A stretch of 30,753 bases of DNA from a virus. The position numbers were made by a program, and so were the translations under genes. The notes under the pieces are model-generated. The model was given only the letters and a program-made list of their open reading frames with translations. It made no database searches and was not told the DNA's origin. How positions within the stretch are numbered: position 1 is the stretch's first letter; each line of letters opens with the position of its first letter. Below, piece by piece: positions 23,108-29,082 of the stretch. Where the stretch lies: the IMG/VR virus record IMGVR_UViG_3300045738_002445, positions 1 through 30,753 of that record, one strand, 5' to 3'.

Positions 23108-23550
23108 ACCCCACCGCCAGTCCGCACAGCAGCCGGCTTTCCGCCGGCAATCGGCGCCAGCAACTCCATCAGTTCCACGGCAATCGGGCGCAGCACAGCA
23201 GCTTCACGATGATCGACGTGACCATCAGTCAGCGCCTCCGCCAAAAGCGATGAGAACGCGGTCGCGGCGCAAAGCGTCGGCATGTGCTCAGGCTGGCAAC
23301 CCTCACCCTTTCGAGCCGATTGCCCTACCATGGCCAAAATGTCGGAAGTGAACCCCGGCCCCAGTGCGGCGAAGAGCGACATCAGGCCAGCTGCGGTCGG
23401 CGTCACCCCCTCTTCATAGCTGCGAAGGGTTCGGGCCTTGATGCCTGTGACCTCTTCCAAAGCCTCAAACGAATAGGTCTTGCCGTGGCCCACCCGCAGA
23501 CGAAGTGCCGCGTCGATCTTATCGGAAAGGGCTTGGCTGGAAATCTTCAT
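23104..23550 (-). CDS. Helix-turn-helix regulator in CII position
   Basis: A 148-residue protein. The N-terminal half has a helix-turn-helix-like segment (KTYSFEALEEVTGIKARTLR, then SYEEGVTPTAAGLMSLFAAL). The C-terminal half is a hydrophobic helical domain (LAEALTDGHVDHREAAVLRP) that probably oligomerises. It is the second gene of the leftward early transcript after the Cro-like gene, the slot of CII in lambdoid phages, and may control lysogeny or replication genes. The ATG at 23550 is preferred (GGA 7 bases upstream) over the ATG at 23562, which has no ribosome-binding site. Confidence 0.6.
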   Translation of the reverse strand: MKISSQALSDKIDAALRLRVGHGKTYSFEALEEVTGIKARTLRSYEEGVTPTAAGLMSLFAALGPGFTSDILAMVGQSARKGEGCQPEHMPTLCAATAFSSLLAEALTDGHVDHREAAVLRPIAVELMELLAPIAGGKPAAVRTGGGV

Positions 23551-23638
23551 GTTTGTTTCCATGGTTTTGATGCAGTGGCCAAAGCAGGTTCAATGCATGG
23601 CAGGGAATTCTGATCGAGAAGGAACGAAAGGTGCAGCA

Positions 23639-23908
23639 TCAAGCGACCCCCTTTTTACTGGTACCTTCGTCAGCATCGTTATCAGAATGACGTGCCTCTC
23701 CGAGAGAGCAGGGCTCCTCATTCCGGCTATGCACCCAGCTGACTGCTGGCACCTCACCTTGGGTCAACCTGTCAATGCGCACAGCAAGTTCCAGACTTGG
23801 AACTTTGCGACCATTACAGAGCAACGACAGATAGGAAATGCTGACTTTGAGGTCATCAGCCCACTCACGCCGCGACTTTTGGCTGTCTTCTATATGCTGC
23901 TTCAACAT
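23639..23908 (-). CDS. Cro-like repressor
   Basis: An 89-residue protein with an XRE-type helix-turn-helix at about residues 12-50: SRREWADDLKVSISYLSLLC, NGRKVPSLELAVRIDRLTQG. The C-terminal 35 residues are acidic and probably disordered. It is the first gene of the leftward early operon, divergent from the CI-type repressor and separated from it by 113 bp containing two palindromes. It likely binds these operators to favour lytic growth, as Cro does. ATG start is used; the ribosome-binding site is weak (GAGAAA). Confidence 0.75.
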   Translation of the reverse strand: MLKQHIEDSQKSRREWADDLKVSISYLSLLCNGRKVPSLELAVRIDRLTQGEVPAVSWVHSRNEEPCSLGEARHSDNDADEGTSKKGVA

Positions 23909-23911
23909 AAG

Positions 23912-23938
23912 ATAAATATTTCTCTCAGAAACATTTAT
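23912..23938. promoter_or_regulatory. Operator candidate, proximal to cro
   Basis: A 27-bp palindrome: ATAAATATTTCT, CTC, AGAAACATTTAT, with 12-bp arms matching at 11 of 12 positions. It lies 4 bp upstream of the Cro-like start and inside the spacer and -10 region of the leftward promoter, so a bound repressor would block it. Confidence 0.6.
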
Positions 23939-23945
23939 ATGTCAA
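23917..23945 (-). promoter_or_regulatory. Leftward early promoter for the Cro-like gene
   Basis: On the minus strand a perfect TTGACA (23945-23940) is followed after 17-18 bp by GAAATA/AAATAT (about 23922-23916). The -10 is weak but AT-rich, and the start of the Cro-like gene follows within 10 bp, suggesting a leaderless or short-leader transcript. Confidence 0.55.
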
Positions 23946-23959
23946 CATCGATTATTTAC

Positions 23960-23981
23960 TGCGAGAAACAATTTTCTGGCA
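23960..23981. promoter_or_regulatory. Operator candidate, proximal to the CI-type gene
   Basis: TGCGAGAAA, CAAT, TTTCTGGCA: 9-bp arms with one mismatch around a 4-bp spacer. It shares the AGAAA/TTTCT half-site with the other palindrome, in the opposite orientation, and sits 40 bp before the repressor start, where it could serve autoregulation. Confidence 0.5.
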
Positions 23982-24021
23982 GTCCATCGGCAAGACAGAG
24001 CCAGTGTGCAATGACGCGCCC

Positions 24022-24642
24022 ATGACACTCGCACTTAAGAAAATTCTGTCAGAACGCGGCATCAAGCAAAGCGCACTTGCTGACGAACTCGAGATATCGA
24101 GAGGCTACATGAGTCTCTTACTCACGGGCAAGCGCGCCCCCTCGCCAGCCCTACTTGAGCGCCTGGCCGACTACCTTGATTTACCAATTGGCTCGCTGTT
24201 CGACGGGGAAGAAGACGCTCGCGGCTCAATCGGTCGAAGCTCGATCAAACACTTGCGCATACCAATGCCACAGATACATGCTGCGCTGCGAGCGCTCGAC
24301 ATACGAGGCCACTCGGTCGACCTAATGGAAATGACGGAAACACTTGCCGGATTTAACCTTGAGGAAGACGATAGAGTATTCGTTGATCGAGAGTATGAGC
24401 TTCAGATCAACGATCTTGTCGTTCTTGAACTACTTTTAGAAGGCAAGCTGTGGCGCCGGACTGTAGTCCGCTATGTAAAACCATGGTTCGTAACGCACTC
24501 GAATAATGAACCAGCCCTTCACTCAGATCGCAAAGAATTAAGAGTACTAGGCAAGGTCATCGCCGCCACGCGCACCTACCCCAAAGATCTGGACAACTCT
24601 CAGCGCATTCCCAGACCACTCACGCGAGAGCCGTCCATTTAG
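24022..24642 (+). CDS. CI-type prophage repressor with apparently inactive S24-like domain
   Basis: A 206-residue regulator. Residues 3-60 are an XRE helix-turn-helix (KQSALADELEISRGYMSLLL, TGKRAPSPALLERLADYLDL). Residues ~78-195 resemble the LexA/CI C-terminal fold (MTETLAGFNLEEDDRVFVD, DLVVLELLLEGKLWRRTVVR, RKELRVLGKVIAATR). The position of the catalytic Ser in GDSM-type proteins is occupied by Thr (TETLAG, about Thr105/107), and the usual Lys position appears to be Arg (VVR, Arg150). It probably dimerises but may not self-cleave after DNA damage. It maintains lysogeny by repressing the early promoters. The ATG at 24022 is used; a GTG at 24004 is possible. No clear ribosome-binding site, perhaps leaderless. 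Confidence 0.75.
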   Translation: MTLALKKILSERGIKQSALADELEISRGYMSLLLTGKRAPSPALLERLADYLDLPIGSLFDGEEDARGSIGRSSIKHLRIPMPQIHAALRALDIRGHSVDLMEMTETLAGFNLEEDDRVFVDREYELQINDLVVLELLLEGKLWRRTVVRYVKPWFVTHSNNEPALHSDRKELRVLGKVIAATRTYPKDLDNSQRIPRPLTREPSI

Positions 24643-24975
24643 CAACCGATTCAGCTGGCACGGCACCCCAGGGTCGAAGAGCAAGAAACATTTGCAGCCC
24701 ACCAACTGAAATGCCTTCAGGCACCAGTCCCGCGCTCAGGCAACTGTGCGCTGCGCCCCTCTATGCTCATTAGCGGACTTAAAGCGATCACCCAATAGGC
24801 CCCACCAAAGCCCGCATCACGCCGCACGCTGAACCTACACACACATCGAAGCGACCCAGCACGCGCGCCGAAGCAGCACTAAGCCCCCCCTAACCTCTAA
24901 ATGTTACTAATAGAAAACTTTATATTGACTAAAGTAATTTCTGTGAGTTACCAGAATGGGGAAAGGGAGTATGGC
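24643..24975. other. Gene-free stretch with AT-rich promoter-like end
   Basis: No coding frame on either strand has a credible start or ribosome-binding site over these 333 bases. Up to about 24890 I see nothing recognisable: no tRNA, no repeat, only a 4-bp TGCC/GGCA hairpin. The last 80 bases turn AT-rich and contain TTGACT at 24925-24930, described separately. Confidence 0.6.
24912..24942 (+). promoter_or_regulatory. Putative rightward promoter/operator of the ParB cluster
   Basis: TTGACT (24925-24930) is a good -35, but at 17 bp the -10 would be TTACCA, which is poor. The element is embedded in an inverted repeat: ACTTTA (24917-24922) pairs with TAAAGT (24930-24935), and outer AGAAA (24912-24916) with TTTCT (24938-24942, with a 2-base offset). 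The AGAAA/TTTCT half-sites match those of the two switch palindromes. The first gene of the cluster starts 33 bp later. Confidence 0.4.
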
Positions 24976-25257
24976 ATGCAATCGAACTGTTGGACAAAAA
25001 CCATTCACACCGCCCACGCGATCGTCACGAACCCCGAACACTTTCACACGCAACCCGCGATACTTGCCTGCGCATGGGACATCCTCATGGCCGAGCGCGG
25101 CAAGCGCGTAGACCTCGATCGCCTCGGCCCGCCAGCGCATATCGTTAAGGCTGAACCGTTCAATCCGGTACTGGCAGACTTCGAAAGTCGCACCCCACGC
25201 ATCCTCGACCGCATTCGCCAGCATGTCGCACAGAGCACCAGCGGTGATGCGGCATGA
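24976..25257 (+). CDS. Hypothetical protein, first gene of the ParB cluster
   Basis: A 93-residue protein of unknown family. Readable parts are IVTNPEHFHTQPAILACAWD, ILMAERGKRVDLDRLGPPAH and a C-terminal helix ESRTPRILDRIRQHVAQ. The ATG at 24976 has GGGAG 6 bases upstream; the 25 open codons before it have no signal. Its stop overlaps the next ATG (ATGA). Placement directly after the rightward promoter-like site makes it an early gene. Confidence 0.6.
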   Translation: MQSNCWTKTIHTAHAIVTNPEHFHTQPAILACAWDILMAERGKRVDLDRLGPPAHIVKAEPFNPVLADFESRTPRILDRIRQHVAQSTSGDAA

Positions 25258-25541
25258 AGCTCACATTCCCTGATCTCGAAAGTGCCGTCGCCGCGGCGAA
25301 GGATGCCGGGTTCAGCATCGGCGCACCCCATCGGAATGAACCGATCGGCCTGATGCACGGGAGCTTCCACATCGCGAAGTGGCGCAGCCTTCACCGCTGC
25401 GATCGTAAGCTCTGCCACGCTGTAATCCACCAAAGCTATCCCGGTGAAGTTACCGTGGTTTTGCAGGCCACCTGCCCTAAAGCGCCAGCTGCTGAAATTT
25501 GTGCAGCTGCGGTTGCCGCGTCGCCGAAAGAGGTGGCGTAA
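25254..25541 (+). CDS. Hypothetical protein
   Basis: A 95-residue protein without recognisable family. It starts MKLTFPDLESAVAAAKDAGF and has a His/Cys-containing stretch (SLHRCDRKLCHAVIHQ) before a beta strand (GEVTVVLQA). ATGA overlap with the gene before and TAATG overlap with the gene after indicate translational coupling. The Cys residues are few, so zinc binding is not claimed. Confidence 0.58.
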   Translation: MKLTFPDLESAVAAAKDAGFSIGAPHRNEPIGLMHGSFHIAKWRSLHRCDRKLCHAVIHQSYPGEVTVVLQATCPKAPAAEICAAAVAASPKEVA

Positions 25542-25759
25542 TGTCCGAGCTTCCACAGTTTGCACGCTTCTGGATGATCTGCCGGAAACCTGCCGGCCCC
25601 GGCGCTCGCACCGAGCCCCGCCAGCGCTACAGCACCCTTGAGGATGCGGCCCAAGCAGCCAGCCAACTGGCTGAAAGCACCGGCGCGCCGCACCTCGTGC
25701 TTGAAAGCGTCGCCATCATCCGCCCCGGCGACAACACGCAGAAGGGTTTGTTCCCATGA
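25541..25759 (+). CDS. Small conserved phage/plasmid-type protein
   Basis: A 72-residue protein with the pattern FARFWMICRKP, then RYSTLEDAAQAASQLAES and HLVLESVAII: an 'FW-(I/V)C ... A..EA.RLA ... (F/L)VL' layout common among small proteins of alphaproteobacterial phages and plasmids, function unknown to me. AGGTGG precedes the ATG, which overlaps the preceding stop (TAATG); its own stop overlaps the next start (ATGA). Probably a small alpha/beta fold. Confidence 0.62.
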   Translation: MSELPQFARFWMICRKPAGPGARTEPRQRYSTLEDAAQAASQLAESTGAPHLVLESVAIIRPGDNTQKGLFP

Positions 25760-25935
25760 TGACCAAGGATGAAGCAGACCTCGCCCATGCCCGCGGCATA
25801 ATCGCAGATTGCTGCCACTATTCCGATGCTGCCGTGATCGCTGCCTGCGACACGATCCTATTGCTGGATCGGAACGGCGATGACGCTCACCGCGTACGAA
25901 CTCTGCGCGACACTCTCGAAAAGACAGCGGCATGA
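25756..25935 (+). CDS. Hypothetical small protein (59 aa)
   Basis: A 59-residue helical protein (MMTKDEADLAHARGIIADCC ... LLLDRNGDDAHRVRTLRD). It fits exactly between its neighbours with ATGA overlaps at both ends, the strongest sign that it is a gene. Acidic N-terminus and a paired Cys-Cys at residues 19-20. No known family. Confidence 0.58.
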   Translation: MMTKDEADLAHARGIIADCCHYSDAAVIAACDTILLLDRNGDDAHRVRTLRDTLEKTAA

Positions 25936-26252
25936 GCGCCCCGCTCAGCCGCAGTCGCCCCGACCTCACCAAAGCATTGGAGGAAATGATGGCAGTCCAG
26001 CGCGATGAACAGCGACAGCAAGACCAGCACACCGACACCCTTGCGAGGCTCCGAGCGATGGAAGGTAGCGGACCGTGGCTGCATGAACCCTCGCGCTGCG
26101 TTCAGTCCCGCCGGTGGCCTGCCTATCTCGGCGTCATTCTGTTTGCTCTGCTGCTCGCCGCACTGGTCGCCAGCATTGCTACCGCCGCGAGCACCGCGAT
26201 CGCGCAAATCCAAATCACGCCGAACCTCGCGCTCTACTGCGGCGCTTGCTGA
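25932..26252 (+). CDS. Small membrane protein
   Basis: A 106-residue protein with a charged, Gln-rich N-terminal half (VQRDEQRQQDQHTDTLARLR, probably coiled coil) and a single transmembrane span at about residues 64-86 (YLGVILFALLLAALVASIAT), ending in a short Cys-containing tail. The N-terminus is likely cytoplasmic. ATGA overlap with the gene before. Possibly a superinfection or membrane-modifying protein, but nothing in the sequence says which. Confidence 0.6.
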   Translation: MSAPLSRSRPDLTKALEEMMAVQRDEQRQQDQHTDTLARLRAMEGSGPWLHEPSRCVQSRRWPAYLGVILFALLLAALVASIATAASTAIAQIQITPNLALYCGAC

Positions 26253-26262
26253 GGGCTGACGC

Positions 26263-26373
26263 ATGAAATGGACCACCGAAACAGTACCGGGCTTTGGCTG
26301 CACCTACCGCGTAGAGCGACTGACCCTATTCGGGCTCACTCTGTATGTGCGCTGGACCAAATCCCCCCAATAA
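26263..26373 (+). CDS. Possible very small protein (36 aa)
   Basis: A 36-codon frame with ATG, GAGG 8 bases upstream and a TAA at 26371-26373. The peptide (KWTTETVPGFGCTYRVERLT then GLTLYVRWTK) looks like a short beta hairpin. It lies in the only gap between the membrane protein gene and the ParB gene, so expression is plausible; function unknown. Confidence 0.4.
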   Translation: MKWTTETVPGFGCTYRVERLTLFGLTLYVRWTKSPQ

Positions 26374-26384
26374 TCGGAGCCTCT

Positions 26385-28232
26385 ATGACCGACCAATCCC
26401 CCATGTCGACCACCCGCACCGTGCCGCTTGATGACCTCTCGCTGCATGCCTTCAATCCGCGTCAAGTTCACGACCCCGAAGACATCGCTGCGCTCGCGAA
26501 ATCGCTGTCCATCAACGGCCTGATGCAGAACCTCAACGCGCTGGACGAGGACGGGAAGCTGGGCATTGTCGCTGGCGGCCGGCGACTTAGGGCACTGGAA
26601 CACCTGCGCGCTCAGGGCAGCGATTTTGCCGACAGCGCAGACATCGACTTCGATGCGATCCCGGTGAACGTTACCACCGACCACGCACTGGCACGCAGTT
26701 GGGCAGGGTCAGAGGGTGCCACGCAGCGCCCGCTGCATCCGGCAGACGAAATCCGCGCCTATGCCGCCATGGCCGATCACGGCAGCGATGCCGATCAGAT
26801 CGCAGCGGCTTTCGGCCAAACCCGGGCGCACGTTCAGCGCCGCCTGAAGTTGGCTGGCTTGTCGGCCTCCACGCTCGATGCCTTACGATCCGGAAACATC
26901 ACTCTCGACATCGCTCAGGTGCTCACCGTGACCGGCGGCGCAGAGCGTGAGGCACAGGCTTTGAAGCTGGCGACAGAGCATCGCTATTCCGCTGACCGGC
27001 TGCGTCATCAGTTGATGGAAGGCAATGTGCCCTCATCGGATCGCCGCGTGCAGTTTATCGGTCTGGACCTCTACCGGGCTGAAGGGGGTACGCTCGACGA
27101 GGACCTGTTCAGCGATCAATCCCGGCTGCACAACGCGGAACTGATCCATCAGCTGTTCGAAACAAAGTTGATCAAGGCTGCCGAGGATTTTCAGGCAAGC
27201 GAGGGTTTTGCCCGGGCTGTCCCTGTCTTTGAATCGTGGGTTGGCTACCAGCATACCGAAGGCATGACGCGGATTTACCGCCAGGCCATCGACCTGACCG
27301 AGGCTGACGCCACCCGACATGCAGAGCTTTGCGAACTCGGCGAAACGCAAAGCTTCACCGACGCCGAGAAGGCAGAGTTTGACGCGCTCGAACAAAGAAT
27401 GCTCGGCGACTACAAAGACGAAGAGCGGGAGGCTGCGACCGTTTTCGTACTGGTAGATCGCGATGGAAAGCTGGAGATCAGCTCCGCCTACCTGCCTGCC
27501 CAACAGCGCCCCGGCTTAAGCCCCGACACTGAGGGTGATGAGGTCGAGAAGATCGCCCCGAAGGCGCCAATCACCCAAGCCGGGATCGAAGACCTGCGCC
27601 GCATCGAACGGCTGGCACTACAGACGCGGATGATCACCCAGCCAGAACTGGCCCTCGATCTGTTGGCATTCCAGCTTTGGGCCGAGATGCCGAGTTTCTC
27701 TGGCCCCTTTAACATCCGTGCCGAAGAGCAACTGAGCCTGCCTGAAGTCGCCGATAGCATCACGGCCGACAAGCGTGTGACAGGCGAAGGCGACGACCCT
27801 GTCACATTATCTCTGGAAGACTTCGACGCGGCCTTCGATGCGTTCATCGCGAAGGGCAAGAAGCATCGCAATCAGGTGCTGACCACCCTGCTCGCCCGTA
27901 CCATGAATGCACCCTTTGCCAGCGCCGCCAACCGCACTCTGATGCAACGGCTAGACGTTACCCCGCGGAGCATCTGGACACCGACAGCAGAAAGCCTGTT
28001 TAACGCCTGCCGCTCCGAGGCGCTTGATCGCATCTGGCGTGAACTAGTGGTGACCGACGAGCGCGAGGATCAGATGGAACGCTTCGCCAAGCTGAAGGTC
28101 GGCGAGAAACGCAAGGAACTCGAAAAGCTATTCAACGACGCCAGCACGCAGGAAGCCTTGGGTCTGAGCCGCTCCGAGGTTGCCGCGATCGACAGCTGGA
28201 TACCCGAAACCATGAAGGGAGAGGCAGCGTGA
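26385..28232 (+). CDS. ParB-domain protein, large phage/plasmid type
   Basis: A 615-residue protein with a ParB N-terminal domain at about residues 11-100: VPLDDLSLHAFNPRQVHD, LAKSLSINGLMQNLNAL and AGGRRLRALEHL (the GERR box as GGRR). A KorB/ParB-like helix-turn-helix region follows (115-175: LHPADEIRAYAAMADHG, QIAAAFGQTRAHVQRRLK). The remaining ~440 residues are specific to large ParB-like proteins of alphaproteobacterial plasmids and phages. ATG has GGAG 5 bases upstream. There is no ParA gene nearby, so classical partition is unlikely. DNA binding with CTP-dependent or nuclease-like activity, or transcriptional control, are possible roles. It is the largest gene of the coupled early cluster. 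Confidence 0.82.
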   Translation: MTDQSPMSTTRTVPLDDLSLHAFNPRQVHDPEDIAALAKSLSINGLMQNLNALDEDGKLGIVAGGRRLRALEHLRAQGSDFADSADIDFDAIPVNVTTDHALARSWAGSEGATQRPLHPADEIRAYAAMADHGSDADQIAAAFGQTRAHVQRRLKLAGLSASTLDALRSGNITLDIAQVLTVTGGAEREAQALKLATEHRYSADRLRHQLMEGNVPSSDRRVQFIGLDLYRAEGGTLDEDLFSDQSRLHNAELIHQLFETKLIKAAEDFQASEGFARAVPVFESWVGYQHTEGMTRIYRQAIDLTEADATRHAELCELGETQSFTDAEKAEFDALEQRMLGDYKDEEREAATVFVLVDRDGKLEISSAYLPAQQRPGLSPDTEGDEVEKIAPKAPITQAGIEDLRRIERLALQTRMITQPELALDLLAFQLWAEMPSFSGPFNIRAEEQLSLPEVADSITADKRVTGEGDDPVTLSLEDFDAAFDAFIAKGKKHRNQVLTTLLARTMNAPFASAANRTLMQRLDVTPRSIWTPTAESLFNACRSEALDRIWRELVVTDEREDQMERFAKLKVGEKRKELEKLFNDASTQEALGLSRSEVAAIDSWIPETMKGEAA

Positions 28233-28429
28233 CCACAAAAGACCTTTGCACTGCTTTCGAGCAGTCGATCCGCCCAGTGATCAAACCGCGTGCAGTTATC
28301 GAAATGGCGATGGCAGGCCAAGGCTTAGCACACACCAGCGCCATCATGGACCCGTGCAGCGGCACTGGCGCGTTCGCCGCAGCCGCTGCGGCACAAGTGC
28401 AACCGCTGATCAGACAGGAGGACACGTAA
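28229..28429 (+). CDS. Hypothetical protein after the ParB gene
   Basis: A 66-residue protein starting at a GTG that overlaps the ParB stop (GTGA) and ending in a TAATG overlap with the next gene. Near the C-terminus it reads AIMDPCSGTGAFAAAAAA, which resembles the SAM-binding DPxxGTGxF loop of methyltransferases, but no catalytic domain follows. It may be a remnant or a chance match. Confidence 0.5.
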   Translation: MTTKDLCTAFEQSIRPVIKPRAVIEMAMAGQGLAHTSAIMDPCSGTGAFAAAAAAQVQPLIRQEDT

Positions 28430-28530
28430 TGCCACCTATTAACAGGCTGCTTTGTATTGCGACGCCAACCATAGCGGTCGGCCTTGCGCTGGTCGCTCTG
28501 GTATCACTGGTTTTGAGGGCGTTGGCATGA
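28429..28530 (+). CDS. Single-span micro-membrane protein (33 aa)
   Basis: A 33-residue peptide that is almost entirely one transmembrane helix (IATPTIAVGLALVALVSLVL) with a basic N-terminus (PINRLL). An AGGAGG 7 bases before the ATG and TAATG/ATGA overlaps on both sides support expression. Function unknown; such peptides may regulate a membrane partner. Confidence 0.55.
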   Translation: MPPINRLLCIATPTIAVGLALVALVSLVLRALA

Positions 28531-28742
28531 CCCAGATCACAACCGCCCGTCCAACACCGAGAACTGATCGCCAACGAAAGACCGACGGTACGGCAGCTAC
28601 CAGTCCCGCCCCATCGGCCTGCGACATCGCGCTAGAGGGCATGATCGTTCTCCTCGCGCGGCATATCTCCCGAGAAATGACTGCGACCGGGGAGCCTGAC
28701 GCTCCCATCAGCCCGCAGCGCGAGATCGACGCAGCTAACTAA
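28527..28742 (+). CDS. Hypothetical protein, last gene of the coupled cluster
   Basis: A 71-residue protein. The N-terminal 30 residues are basic, Thr/Pro-rich and probably disordered; a helix with DIALEGMIVLLARHISREMT follows. ATG overlaps the preceding stop (ATGA). No family recognised. After its TAA come 58 bp without features before the next gene. Confidence 0.5.
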   Translation: MTQITTARPTPRTDRQRKTDGTAATSPAPSACDIALEGMIVLLARHISREMTATGEPDAPISPQREIDAAN

Positions 28743-28800
28743 AGATAGTCAGGGTAACCGTTGTGCAATATAAAGGGCGTTCATGCCGGGGAGGAAGGCC

Positions 28801-29028
28801 ATGTATGAAGTGCAGGACCAGTGCCTTGATGGTTGCCCCCGCACGGATAACGACTGCACCTGCGCCGAATGTGAGCAGCGGAGAGCAATCCCTTATCTAA
28901 GCACTGCAAACCAAACTTTTTCTGAACTCGAAAAACCATCAAAGCGCAAGTTGGCGGACGGCAGTGGCTTTGTAATCGGAACCGTCTTTGGCATTCTGTT
29001 TTGGCTTTGCGTCTGGTGGATTTTCTGA
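28801..29028 (+). CDS. Cys-rich small membrane protein
   Basis: A 75-residue protein in two parts. The N-terminus carries five cysteines in 17 residues (Cys8, 12, 19, 21 and 24), suggestive of a small metal site. The C-terminus is one transmembrane helix ending the protein (GFVIGTVFGILFWLCVWWIF, 57-75). The ATG at 28801 has GGGAGG 6 bases upstream, better than the ATG at 28783. A tail-anchored, metal-binding protein is the most literal reading; function unknown. Confidence 0.6.
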   Translation: MYEVQDQCLDGCPRTDNDCTCAECEQRRAIPYLSTANQTFSELEKPSKRKLADGSGFVIGTVFGILFWLCVWWIF

Positions 29029-29035
29029 ACCCTCC

Positions 29036-29057
29036 CGCCTGACAAACACTTCAGGCG
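29036..29057. terminator. Small hairpin before the recombinase gene
   Basis: CGCCTGA and TCAGGCG form a 7-bp stem with an 8-base loop, just after the stop of the Cys-rich gene. No T-tract follows on either strand, so termination is doubtful; it may mark the end of the upstream transcript. Confidence 0.3.
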
Positions 29058-29082
29058 CCGATACCCAGTTGAGGAATACCTC

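Noticed and set aside
26385-28232. Plasmid-type partition system (phage-plasmid lifestyle)
   Set aside because: A ParB domain alone does not suffice: no ParA, no parS-like repeats, and a serine integrase with a tRNA attachment site point to chromosomal integration.
28229-28429. Functional methyltransferase suggested by DPCSGTGAF
   Set aside because: The protein is only 66 residues, without catalytic NPPY/DPPY motif or SAM-domain length; kept as hypothetical.
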